Assembly (NCBI RefSeq): GCF_021764745.1
Contig: NZ_JAETXX010000009.1
Span: 62,001-126,000, forward strand
DNA length: 64,000 nt
Source of the DNA: Joostella atrarenae
Lineage (GTDB): Bacteria; Bacteroidota; Bacteroidia; Flavobacteriales; Flavobacteriaceae
Direction of reading: 5' to 3'
Shown: positions 28,401-34,432 of the stretch, piece after piece
Layout: each line of letters starts with the position of its first letter
Position numbering within the stretch: the stretch's first letter is position 1
Made by a program: the position numbers and the translations under genes
The notes under the pieces: model-generated
What the model saw: only the letters and a program-made list of their open reading frames with translations
Database searches by the model: none
Told to the model about the DNA's origin: nothing

Positions 28401-30429
28401 CATCAAAACCAGTTGCCTTTGTATTTGGATCATTTTCATCTTCGAAAGCTACTGTCATCGGAGCTCCATCATTTACTTGTGACCATGTTCCTTTTTGACC
28501 ATCTTTCGGCTCATTACCTGCTAAAAACACACTTCCATCTGCACATATTCCAGATTGATCTGGACCAGCATCAGAATCATCTGTTAGGACATCATCAGAA
28601 ACTACCACTAACACATCTGATTGTGTATTTTCTTCTGAAACACAAGCACCTCCTATTGCAGTAACCATATATCTAAATACATAATTACCAGGAACCAATC
28701 CTGATACTCCTGTTACCCTTGCATATGGGTTGTCTATACTTGCTTGATTAGGTCCCGTAATTTGTGTCCACAAAGATTTTCCAGATTCTATTTCGTTTCC
28801 TGTAAGCTCTGTGGTTGTATTTCCACATTCTAAGACTTGATTCGTTCCCCCATTCGCTGGAGTCGGAGATTTAGAAATCGTTATATTAATACTAGTACTA
28901 GAAATATCACATTCTGATAAAATATCTCCCGTAATCTTTCTTCTTAAAACTACATTATAAGTTCCAGATCTGTCAAAAGTTAGTGTTAATGGAGATTCAT
29001 CTGAAAAAGTTTGATAATCTGTAGGATAAGTAAAAGCTCCAATTGGTCCGCTTACAATACTATATTCATTAACACCACTTCCTGTTACTACAAATGGAAT
29101 ATCTATACTCTCTTCTCCACATGCACCAATAATATCTGCTCCTCCATTTGCTTCAATTGATAAATTATTATCATTATAACTTACTGTAACAGTTCTTGAT
29201 GTTGAACACCCAGTATCTTCATTAATAATTGAATATCTAAACTTATAAGTATTATCGTAAGACAAACCACTAACAATGGTAGTCGGACTATATGGATCAG
29301 ATATTGCAGCAGATGGACCACTTGTTTGTGTCCACTCTACTGTTTCTCCCGCAAATTCTGGCTGATTCCCAACCAAAGTCGTTTGTGTAACTCCTTGATC
29401 ACAAAACACTTGATCTCCATTGGTTACAGAAGCTTTCGTAACGTCTTGAGTCGCTTTTTGCACTGTTATCTCTACTGTATCTGAACCCGTTACACAAGGA
29501 CCACTTACTGTCCACCTAAAAACATAAGTCCCTTCATATAAACCATTAACTTCAGTGTCATTATCATTAGGACTAACAATATTAGGTTGTCTGGGACCAC
29601 TTACAAAGCTCCATGTTCCTTGCTGGCCTCCTAGCCCATTTCCAGCAAAACTACCATCCAAATTAGTAGATTGCGAGACTGTATAGCAGCTATTAAGATT
29701 TTGATCCTCACCAGCATCAACAGGATCAACACCGCCATAATTGGTAATCGTTATTTCATCATAAGTTTCACAATATAATCCAGGGGCATACTCTGGACCA
29801 GTTATTGTCCATCTTAGCGTGGTAGTTCCCGCATTCCCCTCAGATAAATCAATCGTAGAATTACTAGAACTAGGTGTATTAATTGTAACTCCAGCACTAT
29901 TACTACCTACAATGCTCCATGTACCAACTTCTCCTGTATAAGAAGGTGTGTTACCAGATATTAAAACACTCCCAGAGCTATCTGGACAAGTTTCAATATC
30001 GCTACCAGCATCTGCTATCGTAATATTTTCTACAGTTATAGTAACATCTTGAGATACAGTAACCCCATCGCTACATTGTCCTGTATATTGAAATGTATAC
30101 TCATTTCCTCCAACAAGTCCAGTAATCTCGGTTTCTGCATTTTCACTATCAACAATTGTTACTGATGGCCCTCCTGTTTGTGTCCAAACTGCTTGAGGAC
30201 TACCTGGAAAATTTCCGGCAAAAGAACCAGAAAGATTATAGGTAGTAACATCACCACAAATGGTTTCATCGATTCCTGCATTAACACTACAATCCTGAGC
30301 ACTTGCAGTAAATACACACAAAACAATGAAAAATAAAACACATAATTCGTTTTTAAATTTAAAACGATTACTATACGGTTTATTGAGCTTAAAAAATAAG
30401 AGCAAAAAAGAAGAGTAATATTTAACCAT
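19483..30429 (-). CDS. giant SprB-like surface adhesin with Ig/PKD-like and DUF11 repeats
   Basis: A 3648-residue secreted protein. An N-terminal signal (about residues 27-45, CVLFFIVLCVFTASA) follows a long charged n-region. Residues about 46-1425 hold 15 Ig/PKD-like repeats of 85-95 residues, each opening with a form of AGPDQxxC and containing WTxxxGP and YxFxWT. From about 1427 there are 16 DUF11 repeats of 115-140 residues (ADLSLTKTVxNxTPxVGE, then DLLPSGYTFVS). The last 89 residues (3560-3648) are the gliding-motility-associated C-terminal domain, NEFSPNGDGTNDYF to WLYLNR, a type B signal for the type IX secretion system. It leads an operon with the SprF-like and OmpA-like genes. It probably acts in adhesion or gliding; the ligand is unknown. 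Confidence 0.93.
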   Translation of the reverse strand: MVKYYSSFLLLFFKLNKPYSNRFKFKNELCVLFFIVLCVFTASAQDCSVNAGIDETICGDVTTYNLSGSFAGNFPGSPQAVWTQTGGPSVTIVDSENAETEITGLVGGNEYTFQYTGQCSDGVTVSQDVTITVENITIADAGSDIETCPDSSGSVLISGNTPSYTGEVGTWSIVGSNSAGVTINTPSSSNSTIDLSEGNAGTTTLRWTITGPEYAPGLYCETYDEITITNYGGVDPVDAGEDQNLNSCYTVSQSTNLDGSFAGNGLGGQQGTWSFVSGPRQPNIVSPNDNDTEVNGLYEGTYVFRWTVSGPCVTGSDTVEITVQKATQDVTKASVTNGDQVFCDQGVTQTTLVGNQPEFAGETVEWTQTSGPSAAISDPYSPTTIVSGLSYDNTYKFRYSIINEDTGCSTSRTVTVSYNDNNLSIEANGGADIIGACGEESIDIPFVVTGSGVNEYSIVSGPIGAFTYPTDYQTFSDESPLTLTFDRSGTYNVVLRRKITGDILSECDISSTSINITISKSPTPANGGTNQVLECGNTTTELTGNEIESGKSLWTQITGPNQASIDNPYARVTGVSGLVPGNYVFRYMVTAIGGACVSEENTQSDVLVVVSDDVLTDDSDAGPDQSGICADGSVFLAGNEPKDGQKGTWSQVNDGAPMTVAFEDENDPNTKATGFDEKNQTYTIQWLITSESGSCTTTSVDQVAIITSDSEAPTPAEAGEDRCYAEGTTEFSLEGNSPKLLETGTWTVTPAGPVISDVNDPTTSVTVPGDGSYTFTWSIDSPNSCEITSDDVLIVVDTESEADAGPDQTGCSDTFTMAAQATSATGMWTQVIGPGGFTIVDETSPTTDINFTYSGSYVFEWTVSAGECSTASDQVTINVGLPPTTAVAGPDQTVCNGGNSITLAANDFDADTETGTWTSTSSSGVTPTITDPNDPNTTVTGLLTGIYTFTWSIKGDPNCDASTDDVEVRIGTPANAGSDQSLCNATSVLLEAEEGSTGTWSQISSTGADAVISQIPNNSNIANVEIVPGVDYVFEFTTDTPGCITTDQVTITNSGLPEYQPIAGDDAVVCQADLVPTNTYSLSGNTPPSGVTPEWRIADQPDGGSATITDPSSATTTITGLDVPGFYILEWNFSVGNCTTESDVLRLTVLQPPSQAEAGPNQDNACVLSAQMAATAPTAGVGEWTFDVDPSNGDAIIDSPNSPTTTISNITALGTYTLKWTVSTGPFGTDTSCAPTEDTVAITFTDEPPYVADAGVDQEICLIAPATTTPVTLDAEDFPDGDLTVGTWSLVSGPNTPNIADVNNPNTNVLGLVSGDYEFMWTTEKGGCTDSDTVLVTVYGSPTEAEAGPNQTIAEFTPLVLAGNTPTVGEGTWTQISGPTDAIFTNANNPSTSVNDISKGTYVFVWTITNGSCEDATDFVKIEVIGSADLEISKTASSKSVTPEIVSPGDVITFTIEVFNNDVTGTSDATNVAVSDLLPDGYTIVNNSISDGGIYYSGNSVVRWEGLSIGLGETMDLTFEATVNKTGDYENKVLISASDQKDPDSDPDTGFSVDDLNDGVADDDEATALVVVEPADLELTKSANKTEANVGEEVTFRLNLVNNGPGSASNISVLDSIPSGYTFVSGSASNNGVYNAGDNTIVWDDISLNSGFTSSLLYKAIPNSTGTDYTNIAQITASSNEDPDSDPETGFDEDDLNDGIADDDEASLTVPISYTDLSLSKTVDNTTPNVGEIVVFTLTVTNESTTTDATNITVEDYVPSGYKIITINNSGLKIGNTIRWTGFSIPAGASLTSSFTAEVQAPEGTTDEYLNIAQITEMDQADSDSTPDNDDGDQSEDDEDNAVVTPEVADLSLTKVVNDLTPVLSDVVTFTVEVTNDGPNDATGVNVVDILPSGYTLQTVNNGGFASGNTATWNNLSIANGNTVSLTYTATVIEGDGSILAYTNTAQVTASDQYDPDSTPNNNIVNEDDQAIANTVPQNLVDIEVTKVSDVQTVVNGSTVVFTITVANNGPGNATGVKVEDRMGTNLTYVSHTESVGTYTVGPPGDWDVGNLAAGASETLTITTTVNNNVAGDYTNIAELLEVNETDVDSSPDNNIPSEDDQDEVDLSATLVSDLNLTKTVDLSEQVVGEDVTFSITVTNEGPNSTSGVVINDLLPTGYAFVSFTATEGTYDQNTGDWALASPLGVGEVDNLQIRATVLSTGDYLNRAEIIASANPDSDSDVSVSFDVDDLGDGIADDDEAEVEVTPIPSIDLSLTKTVNNSTPNIGDEVIFTVTVTNDGLSEATDVTVKDLLADGLEYVSDNSGGNYDEATGIWTVGSLAAAGATSAIEITAKVLLYDDTQPIPLEDYFNSAEVFSVNEDDVDSTPNNGDDSEDDYDELQVTPNPTQVDLSVEKTVDNLTPSVGDNITFTIDVTNDGPQDATGVIVTDKLNQPGFAYISHTVTVGNYVPNSGAWSVGDLPMGTTETLTITATVEQTGSYVNTAQVTGQDQLDFDSTPSNNDPAEDDYDTVIVTPVFEADLTLNKSVNNPTQDVGKLVNFELVLTNNGPSSATGVTVTDLLPDGYTFVGAIASEGSYDETTGLWSLSTEIPVGAQETLELVARVNSSGAYLNEAEVTASDQVDPTSTPNDGAGDDYDTAIVTPNLLIDLNLDKQVSKLLPNVGERIYYTLILTNDGPNEATNIEVTDMLPSGVTFVSYSGTGSYDEGTGIWNVSALGVDETVFLKLNVTVNTSGTYINTTEVTAADQNDIDSTPNNGIDSEDDYAEKQIIPRTPSDIEVEKIVDNETPSIGEVITFTVSVYNNPNNGTYISDATGIIVEDVLPSGLGYVEATTSNGTYDETTGVWNIGDLANGATATMTMEARVRAAGNYTNTAELIASDTNDPDSTPNDGIGPDDISTVDVTPVVAADLSLTKTVGNATPKVGELIQFGITLSNDGPGVARGIEVTDILPAGFTYETSSSSNGSYDSSTGIWTLNGLLLSGDSETLTIIAGVNPSSAVTDEYLNTAEITASANKDPDSTPNNGVVTEDDYAEVLVTPIPQIDLALTKTVSKLVPSTGEEIVFTITLENAGPSNATGIEVLDLLPDGYLYVSDNSNGLYDNTTGIWSVGDLASGSETILTITVEVLEGEYLNIAEVSAANEEDINSTPGNNDPDENDQDQAQILARVTTDISVLKEVSSTEPSVGDEITFTINVLNDGPSTATGVVVKDLLPSGYSYVSSTPSTGTYDQATGGWDIGVMPNKDIQTLTIVAQVLGSGRYTNTAELIALDTYDPDSTPNNGVESEDDQSSVSPFAIGLADLSLTKEVDNAMPNVGEQIQFVIQVTNNGESDASGVEVTDVLPAGFTYVSSFATAGTYNETTGIWKLNTKLIDGNTEVLSINVTVNEPTGNIEDFTNWALITASDTEDPDSDPNTDETEDDLNDGIEDDDEASVIVSALSVDLGLEKTVNDTQPTIGNDVVFTMTVTNLSATEATNIGIEDVLPSGYNFVNAIASSGTYDERTGIWTITSLAGNANATLEITATVLDVNDYVNVVSLAYLDQLDINPGNDTAEATVTPNCLTIYNEFSPNGDGTNDYFYIDCISQYPNNRLEVYNRWGSLVHAEDGYNNEWDGTTDGKSTDKVLPIGTYYYVLDLKDGSEPKSGWLYLNR
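19770..26150. repeat. 16 in-frame DUF11 coding repeats
   Basis: A tandem series of about 345-420 bases per unit within the adhesin gene. Units are similar in protein but have drifted in DNA, so no long perfect nucleotide repeats are seen. Each unit ends in an Asp-rich block such as DPDSTPNNG followed by EDDYDE. The boundaries are approximate. Confidence 0.85.
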
Positions 30430-30680
30430 GTAAATAATATTGATCTGTTAGTTTGAACACTGAAAATTAAATAGATAGCTATTAAAATAAAAAAAAATAA
30501 CTTTTAAAAACAAAAGAAATTATTTTAAAACACTACTATCTAGAAAATTATCGTTGATAAATTAGTTTCTATTTATTAAAAAATATGTTCAGGGGAAGGG
30601 GAACACTAACGTAGTATAAAATTATATAATTTTAACATGTTATTATAATTTAAATCCACTTTTTATTTGTTTCTCATACC

Positions 30681-30688
30681 TATATTTG
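30681..30688 (+). promoter_or_regulatory. -7 box TATATTTG upstream of the M28 peptidase
   Basis: TATATTTG fits TAnnTTTG and lies 31 bases before the ATG at 30719. The only TTTG upstream, at 30666-30669, is too close to be a normal -33 element. The rest of the 289-base region between the divergent adhesin and peptidase genes is AT-rich and holds no gene I can support. Confidence 0.35.
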
Positions 30689-30718
30689 GAAAAAATCAAC
30701 GATTAACAAATATTACGA

Positions 30719-32287
30719 ATGAAAAAAATAATATATGCAGGGCTTTTCTTTGCGTTTGCTTGTAACAGTGCACAACAAAATGGCAGCACTACTTCAAAAG
30801 ATACAACCGAAGAAAAATCTGATCGAGTTTCTTATGCCAATACCATAACGGAAGGTGAGTTAAAAGAACATCTATATACCTATGCTTCAGATGAGTTTGA
30901 AGGAAGAAACACGGGAGATAAAGGACAAAAGAAAGCTGTAGAATATTTAAAAAACGAGTATCTAAAATTAGGAATTCCTGCTGCAAAAGGTGGCGATGAT
31001 TATTTCCAAAATGTCCCTTTAGAAATTAGTGGAACTCCAGAAGGAACAATTTCTTACGGAGGTGAAGATTTTGAGCTAGGAAATGGAATTATTACTTTTT
31101 CTTCTGTTGCAAATAAATCTTATGAATTGGTATATGCTGGTTTTGGTATTGATACTGACAAATATTCGGATTATAAAAATATTGATGTAAAAGGTAAATA
31201 TGTCCTTATAAAAATTGGAGAGCCAGTAACCGATTATGGTTCTTACATTCTTACAGGAACTAAAGACCCTAGTGTTTGGTCTAATTGGAGAGAGACACTT
31301 TCTAAAAGAATAAAAATTGCGAAAGAAAAAGGTGCTGAAGGTGTTATTTATTATGATGATGCATACTACAATCGCTCTTTAAGAAGATACAATCATTATC
31401 TAGAATCTGCTGACGGTGGAAGTATGAGTCTTAAAAGTGACGATGATAAACTAGCTACTTTCTTTGTTGACAAAAAAGCCGCTAAAAAATTATATGCTGA
31501 TATCGATTCTAAAAATGACGCTAAAGTTTTAGATTCAAAAATATCTTTAAATATTGAAAATAAAACTGTAGATAAAAATTCTGAAAATGTAGTAGCTATT
31601 ATAGAAGGAAAAAGTAAACCTGAAGAATATCTTGTTATTTCTGCTCATTTAGATCATGTAGGTGTAGATGCAGATGGAAATGTTTTTAATGGTGCTGATG
31701 ATGATGGAAGTGGTACAGTTGCTATTTTAGAAATTGCTGAAGCCTTTAAAAAAGCCGCTGACGAAGGAAATGGTCCAGAAAGATCAATCGTGTTTTTACA
31801 TGTAACAGGAGAAGAGAAAGGACTTCTTGGTTCTGAGTATTACTCTGAACACCCTATCTTTCCGTTAGAAAAAACTGTTGCCGATTTAAATATAGACATG
31901 ATTGGTAGAATTGATCCAAAAAGAGATGGAGACAGAAACTACATCTACTTAATTGGTTCTGATAAATTAAGTACGGAGTTACATGAAATTTCTGAAGAAG
32001 TGAATAAAAAGTACGCTAATATCGAATTAGATTATACTTATAATGATGACAATGATCCAAATCGTTTTTACTATAGAAGTGATCATTACAACTTTGCAAA
32101 GCATAATGTTCCTATTATATTTTACTTCAACGGGACACATGCAGATTACCATAAAATATCTGATACTCCAGACAAAATAAATTACGATTTACTAACAAAC
32201 AGAGCTAAGCTTGTATTCCAAACAGCATGGGAGGTTGCAAATAGACCTGAAAGAATTAAAGTAGACAAAGCGATGCCTACTAAATAA
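30719..32287 (+). CDS. M28-family metallopeptidase (lipoprotein)
   Basis: A 522-residue zinc peptidase with a lipoprotein-like start (GLFFAFACNSAQQ, Cys at about 15). A PA-type insert domain lies around residues 135-260. The M28 catalytic domain follows, with zinc ligands and catalytic acids visible in SAHLDHVG, FNGADDDGSGT, VTGEEKGLLGS and ADLNIDMIGR, and a late His in FNGTHADYH. Members remove N-terminal residues from peptides, usually in the periplasm or at the cell surface. Single gene ending in a strong terminator shared with the opposing DUF1801 gene. Confidence 0.9.
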   Translation: MKKIIYAGLFFAFACNSAQQNGSTTSKDTTEEKSDRVSYANTITEGELKEHLYTYASDEFEGRNTGDKGQKKAVEYLKNEYLKLGIPAAKGGDDYFQNVPLEISGTPEGTISYGGEDFELGNGIITFSSVANKSYELVYAGFGIDTDKYSDYKNIDVKGKYVLIKIGEPVTDYGSYILTGTKDPSVWSNWRETLSKRIKIAKEKGAEGVIYYDDAYYNRSLRRYNHYLESADGGSMSLKSDDDKLATFFVDKKAAKKLYADIDSKNDAKVLDSKISLNIENKTVDKNSENVVAIIEGKSKPEEYLVISAHLDHVGVDADGNVFNGADDDGSGTVAILEIAEAFKKAADEGNGPERSIVFLHVTGEEKGLLGSEYYSEHPIFPLEKTVADLNIDMIGRIDPKRDGDRNYIYLIGSDKLSTELHEISEEVNKKYANIELDYTYNDDNDPNRFYYRSDHYNFAKHNVPIIFYFNGTHADYHKISDTPDKINYDLLTNRAKLVFQTAWEVANRPERIKVDKAMPTK

Positions 32288-32304
32288 TAATAGATAAACA
32301 CATA

Positions 32305-32343
32305 AAAAAATCCCGTTGATTTGATAACCAACGGGATTTTTTA
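32305..32343. terminator. bidirectional terminator
   Basis: AAAAAATCCCGTTG and CAACGGGATTTTTT pair perfectly around a short loop, with A-runs and T-runs on both sides, between the converging M28 and DUF1801 genes. Confidence 0.9.
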
Positions 32344-32365
32344 TGCTCTAAACTTAAATTATATT

Positions 32366-32794
32366 TTAAATTCCCAACGTAGGTAAATGTTTTACCTTAT
32401 GGTACGTTAATGCAGCTTTTATACAGCACTTTAATTCTTCTTCTGGTATCTTATCTTCCAATTTAAAAATAATTGCTCTATTGCCTTCAAATGTAAGCGT
32501 GTTTCCAAAAAGTAACCTAAAAGTAGATACTAAACTACTACTACATTGGAAGTACATAGCATATTGGTCTGGAGATTTAGATTTCCAATCCATCCTAAGT
32601 GTGCTTCCTATCTTGGTAACATAACTAGGCTCTCCCCATTTTAAAGTCTCCTCTAACTTATCTATTGCTTCAACGCTATTTGCTGTATCCAATACTAGCT
32701 CACGAAGCGCTAGCATCTTATTTTTAACGGAAGCGGGATATTTATTAAAAACATTTTTAACTGCTGGATCAACGATAACTTCTAAATTCTCCAT
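32366..32794 (-). CDS. DUF1801 (YdhG-like) protein
   Basis: A 142-residue cytoplasmic protein of the YdhG/YjbR-like DUF1801 fold. Family marks are LEETLKWGEPSYVTK (about 46-60), LRMDWKSKSPDQYAMYFQC and FEGNRAIIFKLED. The biological role of the family is unsettled. It is a single gene facing the M28 peptidase and followed upstream by the tRNA-His terminator. Confidence 0.85.
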   Translation of the reverse strand: MENLEVIVDPAVKNVFNKYPASVKNKMLALRELVLDTANSVEAIDKLEETLKWGEPSYVTKIGSTLRMDWKSKSPDQYAMYFQCSSSLVSTFRLLFGNTLTFEGNRAIIFKLEDKIPEEELKCCIKAALTYHKVKHLPTLGI

Positions 32795-32878
32795 TTATTT
32801 ATATTGAAAGAAACTATAAAAAACTATTCTCTTAAACTGAAGATTTAAATATACGGAAGCTTTTAAAATAAAGGCACA

Positions 32879-32909
32879 AAAAAAGGCCTCCTTTTAAGGA
32901 AGCCTTTTT
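32879..32909 (-). terminator. terminator of tRNA-His
   Basis: On the minus strand AAAAAGGC-TTCCTT pairs with AAGGA-GGCCTTTTTTT just after the tRNA 3-prime end, with one mismatch near the middle and a clear T-run. Confidence 0.8.
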
Positions 32910-32916
32910 GCTTTTG

Positions 32917-32991
32917 GGTGGAAGACCGGGTTCGAACCGGCGACCCTCGGTACCACAAACCGATGCTCTAACCAGCTGAGCTACAACCACC
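32917..32991 (-). tRNA. tRNA-His (GTG)
   Basis: The minus strand folds as a cloverleaf: D arm GCTC/GAGC, anticodon arm TCGGT-TTGTGGT-ACCGA with anticodon GTG (plus-strand 32954-32956), and T arm GCCGG-TTCGAAC-CCGGT. An extra G at the 5-prime end pairs with C73, the hallmark of tRNA-His. CCA is not encoded. In the acceptor stem, GTGGTTG faces CTTCCAC, which leaves two adjacent T-T mismatches at pairs 5-68 and 6-67. Confidence 0.95.
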
Positions 32992-33052
32992 GTTTATTTC
33001 GGATGCAAATGTAAATCATTTTATCCCTTTTGCAAAGAAAAAATTATCTTTT

Positions 33053-33769
33053 TTACAACAAATTCCCTAACTCATTCACTCCCAGTAATCTTTCTGCTGT
33101 AAAACCTTCTGCATGCTCTACCCCTATTAACCTTCCTAAGTCTCTAGCACGATAATCTACACTATCAAAAAAGTTTTTACTGGTAATTGGTGTTTCTGGC
33201 TCTTTACTATTAGGATCAAAAAACTGAGAACTATATGCTTTAATGGCTTCTATTTTAATATCAATAAATCCATCTACATTCACTACAAAATCAGGGGTTA
33301 TATTTTTCCATTGTATATAATGGTAAACAACTTTAGGTCTCCACGCTTGTTGAGTCTTTCCATCGATTGCTGTTTCTATCCTTTTTAAACCGCTTAAAAA
33401 GCATGCATCACTTACTAACTTGCTTCCTTTACCATGATCAATATGTCTATCGTCTACCGCATTACACAACACCATTTCTGGCTTGTACTTTCTAATCATT
33501 TTAATAACTTCCAACTGATGGGCTTTATCATTTACAAAAAAACCATCTGCAAAACATAAATTCTCACGAACTTCAATCCCAAGAATTTTAGCGGCATTAG
33601 CAGCCTCTTTATCTCTAATTTCCGCTGTACCTCTAGTTCCTAGTTCTCCCCTAGTTAAATCTACAACTCCTACGGTTTTCCCTAGTTTTATTTCTTTTGC
33701 AATTGTGGCCCCACATCCTAATTCTACATCATCAGGGTGAGCGCCAAATGCGAGTATATCTAATTTCAT
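33053..33769 (-). CDS. bshB1: bacillithiol biosynthesis deacetylase BshB1
   Basis: A 238-residue PIG-L/LmbE-family zinc deacetylase. It removes the acetyl group from N-acetylglucosaminyl malate, the second step of bacillithiol synthesis. Visible motifs are the zinc and catalytic AHPDDVELGCGAT (about 10-22), DLTRGELGTRGT, and DDRHIDHGKG with the third ligand. BshB1 type rather than generic PIG-L is supported by the ending VEHAEGF and by length. No other bsh genes are in the window. Single gene, downstream of a hairpin at 33870-33915. Confidence 0.92.
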   Translation of the reverse strand: MKLDILAFGAHPDDVELGCGATIAKEIKLGKTVGVVDLTRGELGTRGTAEIRDKEAANAAKILGIEVRENLCFADGFFVNDKAHQLEVIKMIRKYKPEMVLCNAVDDRHIDHGKGSKLVSDACFLSGLKRIETAIDGKTQQAWRPKVVYHYIQWKNITPDFVVNVDGFIDIKIEAIKAYSSQFFDPNSKEPETPITSKNFFDSVDYRARDLGRLIGVEHAEGFTAERLLGVNELGNLL

Positions 33770-33869
33770 CTGTAATTCTTTTTCAATAAATTATAATTCA
33801 AAAATACATCAATCAATTCAAAGTGTAAGTTTTTATGGCTTAATTTAGTAACGGGTATAATAGAAAAGA

Positions 33870-33915
33870 GAAACCGCTTAAAGATGAAATGTGATTTTTC
33901 ATCTTTAAGCGGTTC
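33870..33915 (-). terminator. hairpin after the small secreted protein gene
   Basis: GAACCGCTTAAAGATGAAA on the minus strand pairs with TTTCATCTTTAAGCGGTTTC (18 pairs) around an 8-base loop. The following TCTCTTTTCT is only a moderate T-run. Confidence 0.75.
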
Positions 33916-33940
33916 TTTATATTGATTTTAATAATTCTTT

Positions 33941-34321
33941 TTACAACACGAACTTAACAAGCTTTGTCTTTCTCTTAAAAGGCTTAAGTTTCTTCTTCAT
34001 TGACTTCTTGTAAGACTTAAAATTATCTTCTCCAAGAATATCAATTCCTTTCTTTTTGGTATCACTTTTAATATTCTTCAATTCAGAAATCTTACTTTCC
34101 TTATCCTTATCACTATTTAGAACACTAAAGACTTTATCTACCATTCCAGAATTTAAATCTTTAAGTTCACTTGATTGGTCTGATGATAAGTTCAGCCCAA
34201 TATCATCGAAACTATTCATAGTATTTAAAAAATCGGCTTTAGGGAAATCTGACTGAGCCTCGCTAGTGTTTACAAATAAAATACTGGCGACAAAAGCTAA
34301 AATAAGTGCTAAATTTTTCAT
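33941..34321 (-). CDS. small secreted basic protein of unknown function
   Basis: A 126-residue protein with a clear signal peptide (MKNLALILAFVASILFVNTS, cleavage near SEAQ). The mature part of about 100 residues looks helical, with a lysine-rich end (KSMKKKLKPFKRKTKLVKF). I do not recognise the family. The layout, a short exported helical protein with conserved LSSDQSSELKDLN, is loosely like the Spy/CpxP-type helical hairpins or other Bacteroidota periplasmic proteins, but that is only a resemblance. It has its own terminator and lies 111 bases before the ccsBA stop. Confidence 0.7.
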   Translation of the reverse strand: MKNLALILAFVASILFVNTSEAQSDFPKADFLNTMNSFDDIGLNLSSDQSSELKDLNSGMVDKVFSVLNSDKDKESKISELKNIKSDTKKKGIDILGEDNFKSYKKSMKKKLKPFKRKTKLVKFVL

Positions 34322-34432
34322 TTTAAAAGTTTTATGTCCAACATTAATGTCAAATAAATATACAACATTATAGAATTATTTTCACCATAAGAGTAAAAAT
34401 AATCATCAGATAAAACTTACAAATAATATAAA

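Noticed and set aside
19770-30200. Several open frames antisense to or shifted within the adhesin gene (for example near 26066-26380 and 28413-28664)
   Set aside because: They mirror the repeat structure and codon bias of the adhesin and show no independent signals or start context.
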